NCBI RefSeq assembly: GCF_949628215.1 | Contig: NC_134276.1 | Coordinates: forward strand, 32,800,226-32,864,225 | Length of the DNA stretch: 64,000 nucleotides | Direction of reading: 5' to 3' | From: Phalacrocorax aristotelis | Lineage: Eukaryota > Chordata > Aves > Suliformes > Phalacrocoracidae | In this document: positions 35,813 to 46,528 of the stretch, in pieces | How positions within the stretch are numbered: the stretch's first letter is position 1 | Layout of the letters: each line of letters opens with the position of its first letter | The notes under the pieces: model-generated | Seen by the model: only the letters and a program-made list of their open reading frames with translations | Databases searched by the model: none | Told to the model about the DNA's origin: nothing | Position numbers and translations under genes: made by a program

Positions 35813-36536
35813 TAGGTGATGTCTTTTGGTCTAGTGTGTCTCATTAATTAGGGTGACTTGCAGGAGAGGTTGCAGCAAGATGTTTGCCCAGGGGTTTGGT
35901 ACTGTCAAGCTGTAGCAGGCTACGCTACTGACTGTCTCCAGGCAGACCTCATGTAGCTTCTACCTGTGGCATTGGAGTGCACGAGCAGGCTGAGGGGAGT
36001 AAGGCAAAGCTCAAGAAATGTCATCGTAGCGCAGTGGACCTCCTTCATCTTTCACAATTGCAGAGACCTCTATCTCTGGAAGATGCCAAAATTAATAAAC
36101 CCAACTGTGGAGTACGTGCTACTTGAGCAGCGTGCTGGTTGAGCTGCCTTATCAGGCAAGGATGCTCGAGTCTGCCCTCAGTTGTAGTATGGCTTAGATT
36201 TAGGAGCATGGATGGAGGCAGCACTAGGCTACTGCCAGCACTCCATCTGAGCCCAGATAGTGGGAACATTGTGGAGAGGGGGTGAAATTACTAGCTTTTC
36301 CCAACATGGCCTGCCGGTGATACTGCATTCTCTGTATTTGGCAGCTATTCAGGAACAGATAACTAGAACTCAGTCAGGTTACAGGATTTGGGGTTTTTCT
36401 GTACTTGCCTTGCCCTCTCCTTGGGGAGAGGAGTGGTGGAGCAGCCTGCCTGTCCTAGGCTGATCACAAAGCAGGTGCATGTCCAGGCTGACCTGAGTAT
36501 TTATAACTTCAGGTCCTGCTGTGTTCCTTGTTAGGA
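35813..36536. other. Intergenic DNA between TPT1 and the second snoRNA copy
   Basis: About 720 bp of single-copy-looking sequence. No exon, promoter or A-tail is recognised. Whether TPT1 read-through transcription crosses it decides how the downstream snoRNA could be expressed. Confidence 0.45.
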
Positions 36537-36673
36537 AATGCATCTGTCTGACAGACCTGGAGCAAACAGCCATTGCTCCTCTGGTTCTTGCTGAGATGCA
36601 ACAATAACAGGTTCCTTGCGCTTTCTGCCTGCCTGACCTTGTGGCAGTCTGGATTGAATAAAGGAATACAGAG
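36537..36673 (+). ncRNA. Second SNORA31-like H/ACA snoRNA copy, outside TPT1
   Basis: Clear paralogue of the intronic snoRNA at 35,388-35,519. Shared blocks include GCGCTTTCTGCCTGC, CTCTGGTT, GATTGAAT and GGAATACA. The fold is kept, with compensating differences. 5' lower stem TGCATCT (36,539-36,545) pairs with AGATGCA (36,594-36,600), upper stem GGAGCA with TGCTCC. The hinge box ACAATA (ANANNA) is at 36,601-36,606. 3' lower stem TTCCTT pairs with AAGGAA, upper stem CTGCC with GGCAG. ACA is at 36,668-36,670, three bases from the end. Similarity stops at the snoRNA ends. No A-tail or target duplication is seen, so there is no sign of recent retroposition. It lies about 725 bp beyond the TPT1 poly(A) site and needs its own host transcript or read-through. 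Confidence 0.72.
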
Positions 36674-39600
36674 CCTCAACTGGGGCAAGGGGGTTTATGT
36701 TGCTGCTGACAATGCTGTTGTGTGTGCCTGAGCTGGGATGTTGCCTTGGACTGGAAGTTGTTAACTGGTAAAGATACCAGAGGTTAAGATGCTTGAGAGG
36801 GGAGGGCACGGCCCACTGCTAGCTGTTGGTCTGAGGCCTCGCACCTCCACTTCAGCAGAGTTGTGGCATCTTGGCTGTCTTGTGCCAGGTTTTGGCCCCG
36901 GGTGCTGGAGGTGCGTTTCTGTAGGGGTGAGATAAATGCAGCAGTGGGATGGGAGGAATGAGATAGTGTCTGTGGAGGTGGGAGTGGAGTGTGCCCTAGT
37001 TATCTTGGAGGTTCCTGTCTGGTTTAAACACACCCTATTTTAGTTCTGTGGGAGCTTCATTTACATATCTATTTTTTAAACTTTCCCAAGAAAGGTTCTT
37101 GGGCCAGCTGCGCTTCTGGCTGAGGTACAATTTTGGTGTAATCTGAGCAATGGAAAGTAATGCTCCTCTGCCATCACCCAATGGGGCTGAAAGGCAGGGA
37201 GGCAGGTTCAAAGCCTAAATAAAATCACTGTGAGCTGCTCTTGCTTTCCTTGCGGAGGATTTGTTTAACAGGGCCAGGTGAGGATGCTATCTTACCTTTC
37301 CCATTGCACCTGTGTTGAAAACCGGGAGCCCTAAAGGAAGGGAAGAGCAAGCACTTGCTTAGTTTGAGGCTTTTGCTTCTCAGTGGACTAAGTGTGGGCA
37401 GGGCAGTGCTTGCATGGCTTGCACGCGGCACCTGGTCTAATGCCCTTGGCTCCTGCTTCCAGTGAGTCAAAGCGTTAAAACCTGAGCAGAGCTGGGATGT
37501 GGGAGTGCAAGCAGCTCTTCCTCTGCCTGGCTGCTTGGCTAGTTACGCTGAGGCTGGGAACCCTGGGCACAAGCCTGGAGCAAATTGCTGTGCGGTGGCT
37601 GCGTACAAATGAGGAGGTGCTGCTTTGAAAAGCAAGTGCTTAAAAACATGATGAGCACAGCCTTGCTGTTTGGTTGAATGGCTCATGGCAAATTGTGCGC
37701 CATCCTGTCTGTACTCCAAGCTAACCGGGATATTTTAATTGGTGTGTGCAAACGTGCCTAACTAGTGGGCTACACACTCCTATTGGCTTCGTATGCTTTT
37801 CTGCATGGCGGAGCCTCTGCCGGGAAGTCTCCCTTCAGCCTGTTGTAGGAAAGTGTCAGTTCAAAGGCTTTGGAGATGCAGGATTTTGTTCCATTCGGCT
37901 CTCTGGTGAGCTGCAAGAGAAGTGGTTTGCTGCTGGCTGCACTGCGCTTCCCCAAAATGCATTGCCCCCTTCATTTTCTCAGGGAGAAGGGCAAGTCTTG
38001 CTGCTCTGTGGTGTCAAGCCTGCCAGGCACCAGGGAGGAGAGATTAAACCACACCTGATGATGGCAGGGAAGGACTGTGGTGGTGACAAGCAGTGATCTC
38101 AGCCACGCTGCCGTGGTAGCTGCCTGCAGTGGAGGCAGGGCGAGGGAAAGTCAGGATCCAGCTCCTCGTGTTGGGAGTTGCTACGTGCTGATAAGCGGGA
38201 GGCCCGTGGCCTGTAAATGCACTAGGCAACAGTCCGTGAAGTGATGCTGAGTCGGAAATGAAGTCTGTGTCCTCGCAACGCAATTCCTCCTCGTCTGGCC
38301 TCTCTTCGTTTCAAGTAGCTGTTTTCTGGGGCTGAAAAGCTAAAATTATCTGAAAAGGCAAAGCTTCATAGTGCTGTAACGCTACAGCTTTGGAGTTAGT
38401 AAATTGATAAAAATCCCCCATCGTAACAAATTACCCTGGTGCTGCTTAAACACAGCCTGAACCAAAGGACAGCTTTAAAACCTATCCCCATCTTGTTTTA
38501 AAACACATGCTTATCGGGCTTGTATCTCGCATTCCTGGGAAGATACTTTCCGTAGCTGGAAGGGCTGCGGACCTGGGAAGGAGCCAGATAGCTTTTTCCC
38601 CAAGCCTCACAGAGTGGGTTGAGGGGCTGGGTAGAAACATTTCCTCTGCTGGCTTGGGTCTCAGCCCCGTGTGGGGCCAGGAGGCTTCACCTGCACCCAC
38701 CACCAGCTGGCTGCTGGCAGGGGAAAGAAGGCTGGTTCCTTGTAAAGGAGAAAAAGCCCTCCTCCCTCTTTAGTTTTGTATTTTTGTGGTTAAGGGAGTG
38801 ATGTCTTTGGGCTGGAGGAAGCAGCTACTGTGCTGGGCACATGTCCCACGGTCCCCCTGGCCTTTTGCCTCCCCCTGCTCCACCGCTCCCCCTCAATGCC
38901 TGCTCTTTGTCTCAGTTTTGCTGCCCCAGCCCCCATCCACAAATCCACTTTTTCTTGCCCTCTCAAAGCATTCCTGCAGCACCTCCAGCCCACAGCCTGC
39001 GTGCAAGGGTTCAGCCACACGCTGGCAAAAAATCCCACCTCCAGCGGGCCAGTGACTGCTGCTGACATCCGGGCACTGCTACAGCAGCTTGTTGCTCCTT
39101 GGCCACCTGCTTTGAGGATAAATCATGCAGGGTTGGGGATGTTTGTGCAGCGGAGGGAACATCTGGTGTGCTGGGAGAGGTGCTGGTGGGGCCATGGGGA
39201 GCTGATACCCCCATTGCCCCCTCTTAGGTACCCAGCTGAGCCAGCCTGGCTCCAGCCCTTGGCTTTGTCCACTCAGCATGGGCAGGGCGTGGGTGCTGGA
39301 GCCCGCGTGGGCGATGGTCCTGGACCCTTGTGCAGCCCTCTGCTTGGCACAAGGAGGCAGAACCTGCAAAGGGAAAGTTTTTAATGAATGGGTGTAGGGA
39401 ACAGAGTTGGGTTTTGTTTGGTTTTGTTTTGTTTTGTTTTAGTCCTTTTCACACGGTTTCGCTCAAGGCCAGGAGGGCCTTATCATAAGCTTAGGACATG
39501 GTTGTTGTCAGAGAAGTAAAATAAGATTATTTTTTTAAAAATATGTAGAAAAAAAATTTTTAAAAAGCTGCAACTTGCTTCCTTCCCTTAGTAAGTTTCT

Positions 39601-42600
39601 GACTGTTGAGCGGCTCGGGCCAACCCGCTGCCCCCCTGGCAGTGTTTTCAGTGACAGCTGTCTAGGGAGGATGCTTCAGCAATAGTATCTGCATCAAGAT
39701 ACCTCTGCTTTCTTGCATGCTGCTGCTGGCTTGGAGCAAGTATGACACCTCCCTTGGCTCCCATTGACCTCTGGCTATGCTTCAGCTCTGCAGCCACTTC
39801 CCTGGGATGCAGCTGCCATTGTAAACTGGGATGTTTTGCCCAGCACCAAGTAAATCTCCATGTCGCTGCTAGCCCACAGCAGGAGAGCAGCAGTTAAACA
39901 CCGTGCTCATTTAGCTTGGAGATAAATGTCTCAGTAGGAGGGGAAAAAACCTAGCCAAACCTGAAAGTCTTTGCCATAAACAGCCCAAAATTCATTGCCA
40001 GGAGCGCAACTGTGCTGGTTTGTGGTTCCTGTGCCTTGGCTGCCTTTTGGTTGAAGCTGCAGCCGGAAGCTGTTTTGCCAAGATCACAGCCAAGTGGCTG
40101 TGGCCAGGGCTGGGGGCCCAGGGGAGCTTTTTTTTTGGTGCCAGCAAATGCTGGTAACCTTGGAAGTGTGTTATGCAGGAGTGTGGCCAGATGTTGTTAA
40201 GGGTGTGTGTAGCTGCTGGGTGTTTGGAGCCATTAGAGCTGCATTCATCACCTTCCACTTTTAGCAGAAAGGAGCCAAAGCACCCTTAAACTGATACCAG
40301 GAGGCCTTTTAAGCCTATTTTGGTACGTGATACAAACTTCGCCAATGAGGCAGTGGCTAAGCACGATGAGAAAAACTGATGAGTAATCGTTTCTCCGCAG
40401 CCGTCTTGTTATCCTGGGAGCCAACAACTTGGATTCACCTCCCTGTCTGCGACCAGCAGCAGCAGGAGGAAGCACGGCTGGCATTTTGGAGAGCAGCCCC
40501 TTTCTTCCCGTTCTCAGCAAGGTGCGGGCACCCCAGCAGCCATGCCAAAGCAACACAGCTGTTTGATTTTTATAGGGAATGTCCAAAAACATCGATGTCC
40601 AGAGAGGATTTAAGAATTGGCTTCCCAAATTCTTTGTAATTGAGAAGCTGGGAAAAGGCCATGTAAAGCTGGCTGCTCTCTCCCCGCTCACCATGGATGC
40701 TCAGCTGGCCAAACCCCACTGTTTGCTACTGGAATTGTCTGGTTCAAGGGCTGAGATTAATTTTCTTTAACTACAGCTGTATCTGCACCTGAGCTGGGCA
40801 CCTTCGGCCCCTCCAGTCCAGGCAGGATGGGATGATTTCTCTGCCTCCTGCAGCTGTGCAGTTGCTGTAGGCTGCAGCAATAAAACGGCCTCCAGCTGCT
40901 GGCATTTGGTCAAGCTGCCCATAAAAAGCATTTAAGGGGCTGGCATAGCCCCTCACCCATCGGCTTTGGCTGCCCTGGCCCAGTGGCTACCTCTTGGCAG
41001 CACATGCTGTCCACTTTACATGTTGTCATAGGGCTATGAGTGCTTTGACCCCTATAAATGCACCCGATTTTTAAGCCGAATGGCCAAGATAGCAGTTGCC
41101 TGCAAGTAGAAGGGTTCTGTGTTCATGGCCGCCTTGCTTACTGCAGGCCAGGCAGCTTTGGGAAGGACATGAAGGAAGAAGATCCCGTAGCTGGGGGTGC
41201 CTGAGCTGGTGGACCCTGCACGGACGCAGCCCTCACTGCTTGCAGCCTCTCCTGTCACTGGAGTATAAATAGCCTCTATCCAGGGCTGGGCTTGGCCGGG
41301 TGGTGGAGGGAGGCTTTTCAGGAATCCACGTGGGGTTTTATGTGAGCCTCTCTGGGGAAAAAAAAAAACAACAGAACCAAAAAAACACCATGACCTTAAA
41401 TTAGATGTGTAAAGCCCACGATGGGCCGGTCTCATTTTCCTCCCCCAGTGCTATCAACCCTCCCATCACAGACCGGTGGGGGCAGCTGGACGGGTGCAGG
41501 CACAGACCCAGGCAGCCGAGGAAGGACTCTCCATTGTTTCCTTCATTGCTTTTAATCAAGGCTTTGCCCTTGCCTGTTCCGCTGGCTCTCTGTACTTGCT
41601 TATCTGTCTCACAGCTGCTCAAGGCCTTCCCTGCCTCCTGGAGGTGTTCGGGGTCCCGTGGAAATCCCACTCTCGAGAACGAGCTCCAGACGTACAACTA
41701 GGTAATGGAGTAGAGGTGAAAAGAAATAGTCATTCCCTTCCTTTCAAGATTGAAAGCCAAACACTGCAGCTTCCCCCTTTTCATATTTATTTGCCTGTAA
41801 CTGCAAACGCACCAGCTGCAAAAAGCCCAGACCCCCGTGTGACACTGTCAGGAGCAGAAAGCCCCCTCAGCTGGCTGCGCTTCTCCAAGGGACACATTTT
41901 GGCTGAGGTACTCCTAAGACTAGTACGACCAGTGCCAAGCAGCTCCTTGTGCTGAGCTTTGCTGAGCTGGGAAGAACAGGGTTGCTCTAAGTTCAGCTGC
42001 GGGTGCTTGAATCTTGCCCATCACGCAAGCCCGAGGTGCGGTTAGCTGAAGCGATGCTCACTGGCACCTGTGTTCATTGACCTCTCTGGCTTATGGGTGC
42101 CCTGTGCTCCCCATTCAAAGCTATTTACCAATTCCCTATTCCAAAATGCAATGAATTCCAAAATATTTGCCTTTGATGAGAACTGAGGGTGGACAAGTTT
42201 GACCTGCTTGAACCAGAAAAGAGATGCGAACCTTAAGACACCTGCTGTGGCACTGGGTGCTGCGCTCTTCTGGAAAGGGCCTTTTTTGAGCTTTTCTGTT
42301 AGAGTTTGTCATCTTTGCGCAAATAATTAAATACACACAGAGAAAGGGTGACCCCACAGCCTGGTAACAATGCATAGGAGAGCCAAAAAAAAGAGGCCTC
42401 CAGTCCTGCCATCGGTATGAGAAATAGGACAGGTTGTACCCAGCCACAGCTCTTTGAAAAGCTCAAGAAGCAGAGTGATCTTCCAGGTGAGCCTGGAGCA
42501 GCAGCTCAGCCCTGATACGGTATTAGCAAGAATAACGGTTTGTTAGAAATCAATAAATACAGTGACTAATGAAAAATGCCATCCTGGCAACAGGGACATG

Positions 42601-45600
42601 TGAACGTGGGTGGGCATAGCTGACACACGCAGGAGGTACGTTCAGCTGGAGCCAACTCCAAGCAGCTGGCGAAGACAATACGTAGCTGACTCAAAGCATG
42701 GCTGACCTCTAGGGAGCACCCACTGAGATCAAAGCAGCTAGTGACCACCGATCCCACTGCGAGCTCTGTGTCAAAGGTGCGGTGTCGGCAGCAGAGGTCT
42801 TGTAGCCACATCATTTTTTGCCAGTCCGCAGCTAATATTCACGCTTTGTACTCTGCCCCCATTCCTCATGCAGCCCTGCCTGTCCCACCAGCAGTCTCCG
42901 GGCTGGCTGTAGGCAGGGCTGCAGAGGTGGCTGGCAGCAGCAGAGGCAGGCAGATGTTTACAGCTGGTGGGGAGGGAAGCAGGGCAGCACTGGGACCAGC
43001 CTGACCCATGCTGGGTTCAAATCCACCCTCCTTCCTCACGTAGCAGTGGCAGCCGCCGGGCTCGCTCCTTCTCACCCATTCGCAGCCCACAGGCACGGGG
43101 GTGTCTCTCCTGGGGCAGCCGCATCACTACCACCTTGCATCAGCTCAGGCCTGTGTCTGTACCAACGGGGTTTACAGAGTATAAAATTTCTGATGACTCA
43201 AAGAACTGGTCATTTGGGAGAAGTAATGCTACAGAGTCGATGTGCTTTTAATTTCATTTAATGGCATTTAGCACATTGATACTTCTGCTGCGCCTGTGGG
43301 ACCCGCTCATGGACCAATGTTTCGACCACTGATAGTGACGAACATCCGCACAAGCAGAGTTCAGCAGTAAGCAGAGACAGCAGCACATGGGAAGACCAGC
43401 AGGGAGTCGGTGTTCATCACTGCTGTGAGTTCAGAGTTTAAATTAATCCAAATGTGGGGGCCAAGGAATCAGACTTGAATGCCTACAAGCCGCCTCCGCC
43501 TCCTCTCTTTCGGCAGACGGCAACCCTGCTAACAGCACTTGCGTAAGGTCCCCTTGCAGAGCAAGCGGAGCAGAGCTGGCGAGTTTTTGCTGGTTGTTAC
43601 ATGCTGGATCCCAATGAGGTTGCCCCAGTGCTAAATCATTATATCACAGCCTCACATGAAATTAGAGCAGTCCTGCAGTAGCTTGAATTATTGCAGAAGG
43701 GAGAATGTGGGGGCCGTAGCAGCGTGTCTACCCTGCTGCTTCTGACTCCAGGGTGGTTTGTGCTGCAAGACCCCGTGGCTTGGCGATGACCAGCAAACGG
43801 CACCTAACAACTCCACCTTCACTGTGTGCTCCCTCTGGGCAGGGGGCAGCAGGGTCCTTGTACGCACAGCGCAGGGCCCAGGGTCAGCACAGGAGAGCAT
43901 CTTTCATCCTCTTGGTCAGCACCCCTGTGGGCTTGTAGTGCCTTTCTCTCATGCCACGTGGATTTTGTGGCTGCTCTTGGGGCTAAAACTCCAGTTGCAC
44001 ACTAACAAGCTAGAAAGCCTTCAAAATCATGCAGGAAGCAGAAAAAAAATGCTTCACGAGCTGCCTTGCTTCTAGACTGTCCGCTGGATGTCTTGGCTTA
44101 GTTTATCCTGGCGTAACGTTTCCCAGTTGTTTTTTGAATAGAGTTTCCTCATTGTCCCGCTCCCCTTTTGCCTTGAAAACTGGTGCTGCTCCAGAGAAGG
44201 CTGCAAGTGAAAGGGGGCATCTTGGCTTTCGTCGACCTTTCTGTTGCTCATTGGTTGAAAACTCCACTGCTCGTTTACTTCTAGAACTCTCCATGTTTTT
44301 AATGATGCCCATAATTTTTTTGTAAAAAACATAAAACCTATAATAAAATGGCATGCTCTCTACACTTTCCATTACTCCTAAGTAAAGCCTATTTACCCTG
44401 TCCAAAGGCACTCTGCAGATCCATAAACCTACTTTACTTAGATCTTCTGGCATTTCGTTCTATGTTCCTCTCAACTGAAGACAAACTGTAGCAGTTTGCC
44501 ACTGAAGCAGTAAACTCACATAAAACCCAAAATACAAGCAGATCCAAAATACTTTCCTGCTAAGCTAATCCTGCTGGGGATCCCACTAAAGGTGACCTTT
44601 TCCCTCTGCAATGGCACGGTCATTTTTACCTGTGGTGCTGAATTACAACACTACTAAATTAGGATTGCATGGCTTTCCCTTGCTTGGTTTTAGAAGATCA
44701 CATGAGGAACACAAGGGAGAAGCTGACCTAGACTTTCTAGGTACCTTAACTGCTCAAACAGGACACGAATCCAACAGAGGAGCCCAGCTCATGAAACGCA
44801 AGAGTTCTCATCCGACATGGTTCTGAATGCAAGTCTCTGGATGAGTCGAATAGCACGAGGAGGACAGCAATGTGTGCAGGGTCTGGTAATTGCTGGGGAA
44901 CACATGTACCTTAGCAAGACGTGAAGGCTGACTTCCTGGGTTCCTCTCAGCATCCTCAGTTATCTCCTGCAGCCATTAGCAAGCCGGGTCCTGCTTGTAA
45001 AGCCTGAGGAGACAGGAGTCAATGGCGATATTTACGAAAGCACACACACATCCCTGAACGTGATCTGCTCTTCAGAAAGAACTATCTTCTCGGTAGTCCA
45101 CCTCCTATAGTCCACCTCATAGGAACTGGACACTTCATGCCATGGGAAGCTGAGCACCAGCAGGAGGTGTTATCTGTAGAGGGATACCTACACAAACAAT
45201 TCTAGAAAAAATGAATAAAGCAAAATTAAAATGTGACTTATGCATAAGGGGTCAGAATTGTTTTACAAGCCTCCGAAGGCATTTGATCCCCCTCTGAACC
45301 TTTCACTGCTTCCAAGTGGACCAATAATCAAATGTTTGCTTTTTCATGCAGACGTATGATTTTCCTAGTGTGTGCAGAAGTGATGCGCACATCTGAAAGA
45401 CCTAAGGGAATGTGAAAGTTGTGCTATAAACCTCACCACCTGCTTCATTTACAGGTAAACTAATGATTTTTTTCCACTCTGTTTTCTTTACTCTTTTACT
45501 AACATAAAAGCTTTGAGAATATAATTAAATAGTCCCGTCCCACCTCCCGCCCTGCTCTCTCCACAGAGGATGCTGAATGGACAGCTCTTGAAGTGTGAAT

Positions 45601-45611
45601 TTCAAAAACAC
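36674..45611. other. Intergenic DNA between TPT1 and GTF2F2 (convergent), no gene seen
   Basis: About 9 kb. It contains a TTTTG simple repeat at 39,410-39,440 and many short open frames in GC-richer patches (38,480-39,400; 41,400-41,960; 42,740-43,250). None has a recognisable domain or a consistent splice pattern. The minus-strand frame 44,103-44,453 (116 codons) is open but unrecognised. Nothing here is called as a gene. Confidence 0.45.
39410..39441. repeat. (TTTTG)n simple repeat
   Basis: Five imperfect GTTTT(G) units in tandem. No adjoining transposon body is recognised. Confidence 0.85.
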
Positions 45612-45695
45612 GGGAACAGAGACACGGCTACATTAAGGAATCTTCCCCAAAACACACAGAAACCCAGTGGCAAAGCCAGCAATGAAAACATGGCT
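45612..45695 (+). repeat. MIR-like SINE relic
   Basis: GGGAACAGAGACACGGCTAC, ATTAAGGAATCTTCCCCAAA and ACACACAGAAACCCAGTGGC, then AAAGCCAGCAATGAA, follow the order of the MIR body (GAAACTGAGGCACAGAGAGGT ... TTGCCCAAGGTCACACAG ... GTGGCAGAGCCAGGATT). Diverged. It lies just downstream of the GTF2F2 poly(A) site. Confidence 0.55.
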
Positions 45696-45783
45696 TGGAA
45701 AAAACCTTTATACTTACGCTATATAATCACATGTGTTCAGTAAATAATGTAGAACATTGCATGGTACAAATTAAAATAACGCT

Positions 45784-45789
45784 TTTATT
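45784..45789 (-). terminator. GTF2F2: Distal GTF2F2 polyadenylation signal
   Basis: TTTATT on the plus strand, AATAAA on the minus strand. It would give a 3'UTR of about 760 nt. A second AATAAA at 46,306-46,301 would give a short 3'UTR of about 250 nt, so alternative polyadenylation is possible. Confidence 0.55.
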
Positions 45790-46300
45790 GATATGCTTAA
45801 ACATAAAACATAGGTAACATCATAAAAAACAAAGAAAAGATAAACCTATTCCTTGATGTACCTAACAGACAGAAATGTCTTTTTTTTTTCCTCAGTAATC
45901 ACCTGGGGGGACTGTCGTCTTCCCACTGACCTGTGTATCAAACAGCTTTTGTTTTATGGGTTTTTAACTGTCCTGATTTGTTCCCATGGAGTCTAAGGAC
46001 TGTGATGAGCACCGTGGTTGTGGCTGTTTTTCCTAAAGCCTGATCCTAAAATGAGCGTCTGTCCGTTCCACCCAAACACTGCACAAAGGGCTGTGCACCT
46101 TCCAGATGAAGCCCTGACAGATCCCAGCAGAAGTGAGGGTATCATCCTGGTTCTGCTGGAATGCAAAACCACAAAGTTATGGGTTCCTCTAGGACACGTT
46201 TTCCTTCAAAGTTATTGAGGCTTGGAAAAGCCACAAAGCTACCAAGAAAAAGTAAGATCAGAACTCAAAAGATTTCTAATAAAGATCAATCCAATACAAG

Positions 46301-46306
46301 TTTATT
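46301..46306 (-). terminator. GTF2F2: Proximal GTF2F2 polyadenylation signal
   Basis: AATAAA on the minus strand, about 225 bases after the stop codon, in an AT-rich setting. Either this or the signal at 45,789-45,784, or both, ends the transcript. Confidence 0.5.
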
Positions 46307-46528
46307 CTATAAATATTGTTTTTCCTGTCAAAAGACAAAACACTTATAGAAACGTACAAGAAATATTCCTTGGAAAAAAAATTAAGCTACGGAAAATCAC
46401 AAAGTATCAGCTGCTTTAATTTAACTTGAACCTTGCAGAATTGCGCTGTGCTCAGTCGTGTCTGTAAACCCACCACAGTTCCCTCAGTGCAATCACTCTA
46501 ATTCTCTCTTGCTTTGTAAATGCATTTG

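Noticed and set aside
41476-41955. 159-codon plus-strand frame between TPT1 and GTF2F2
   Set aside because: No known domain; random-looking composition; overlapping frames on both strands.
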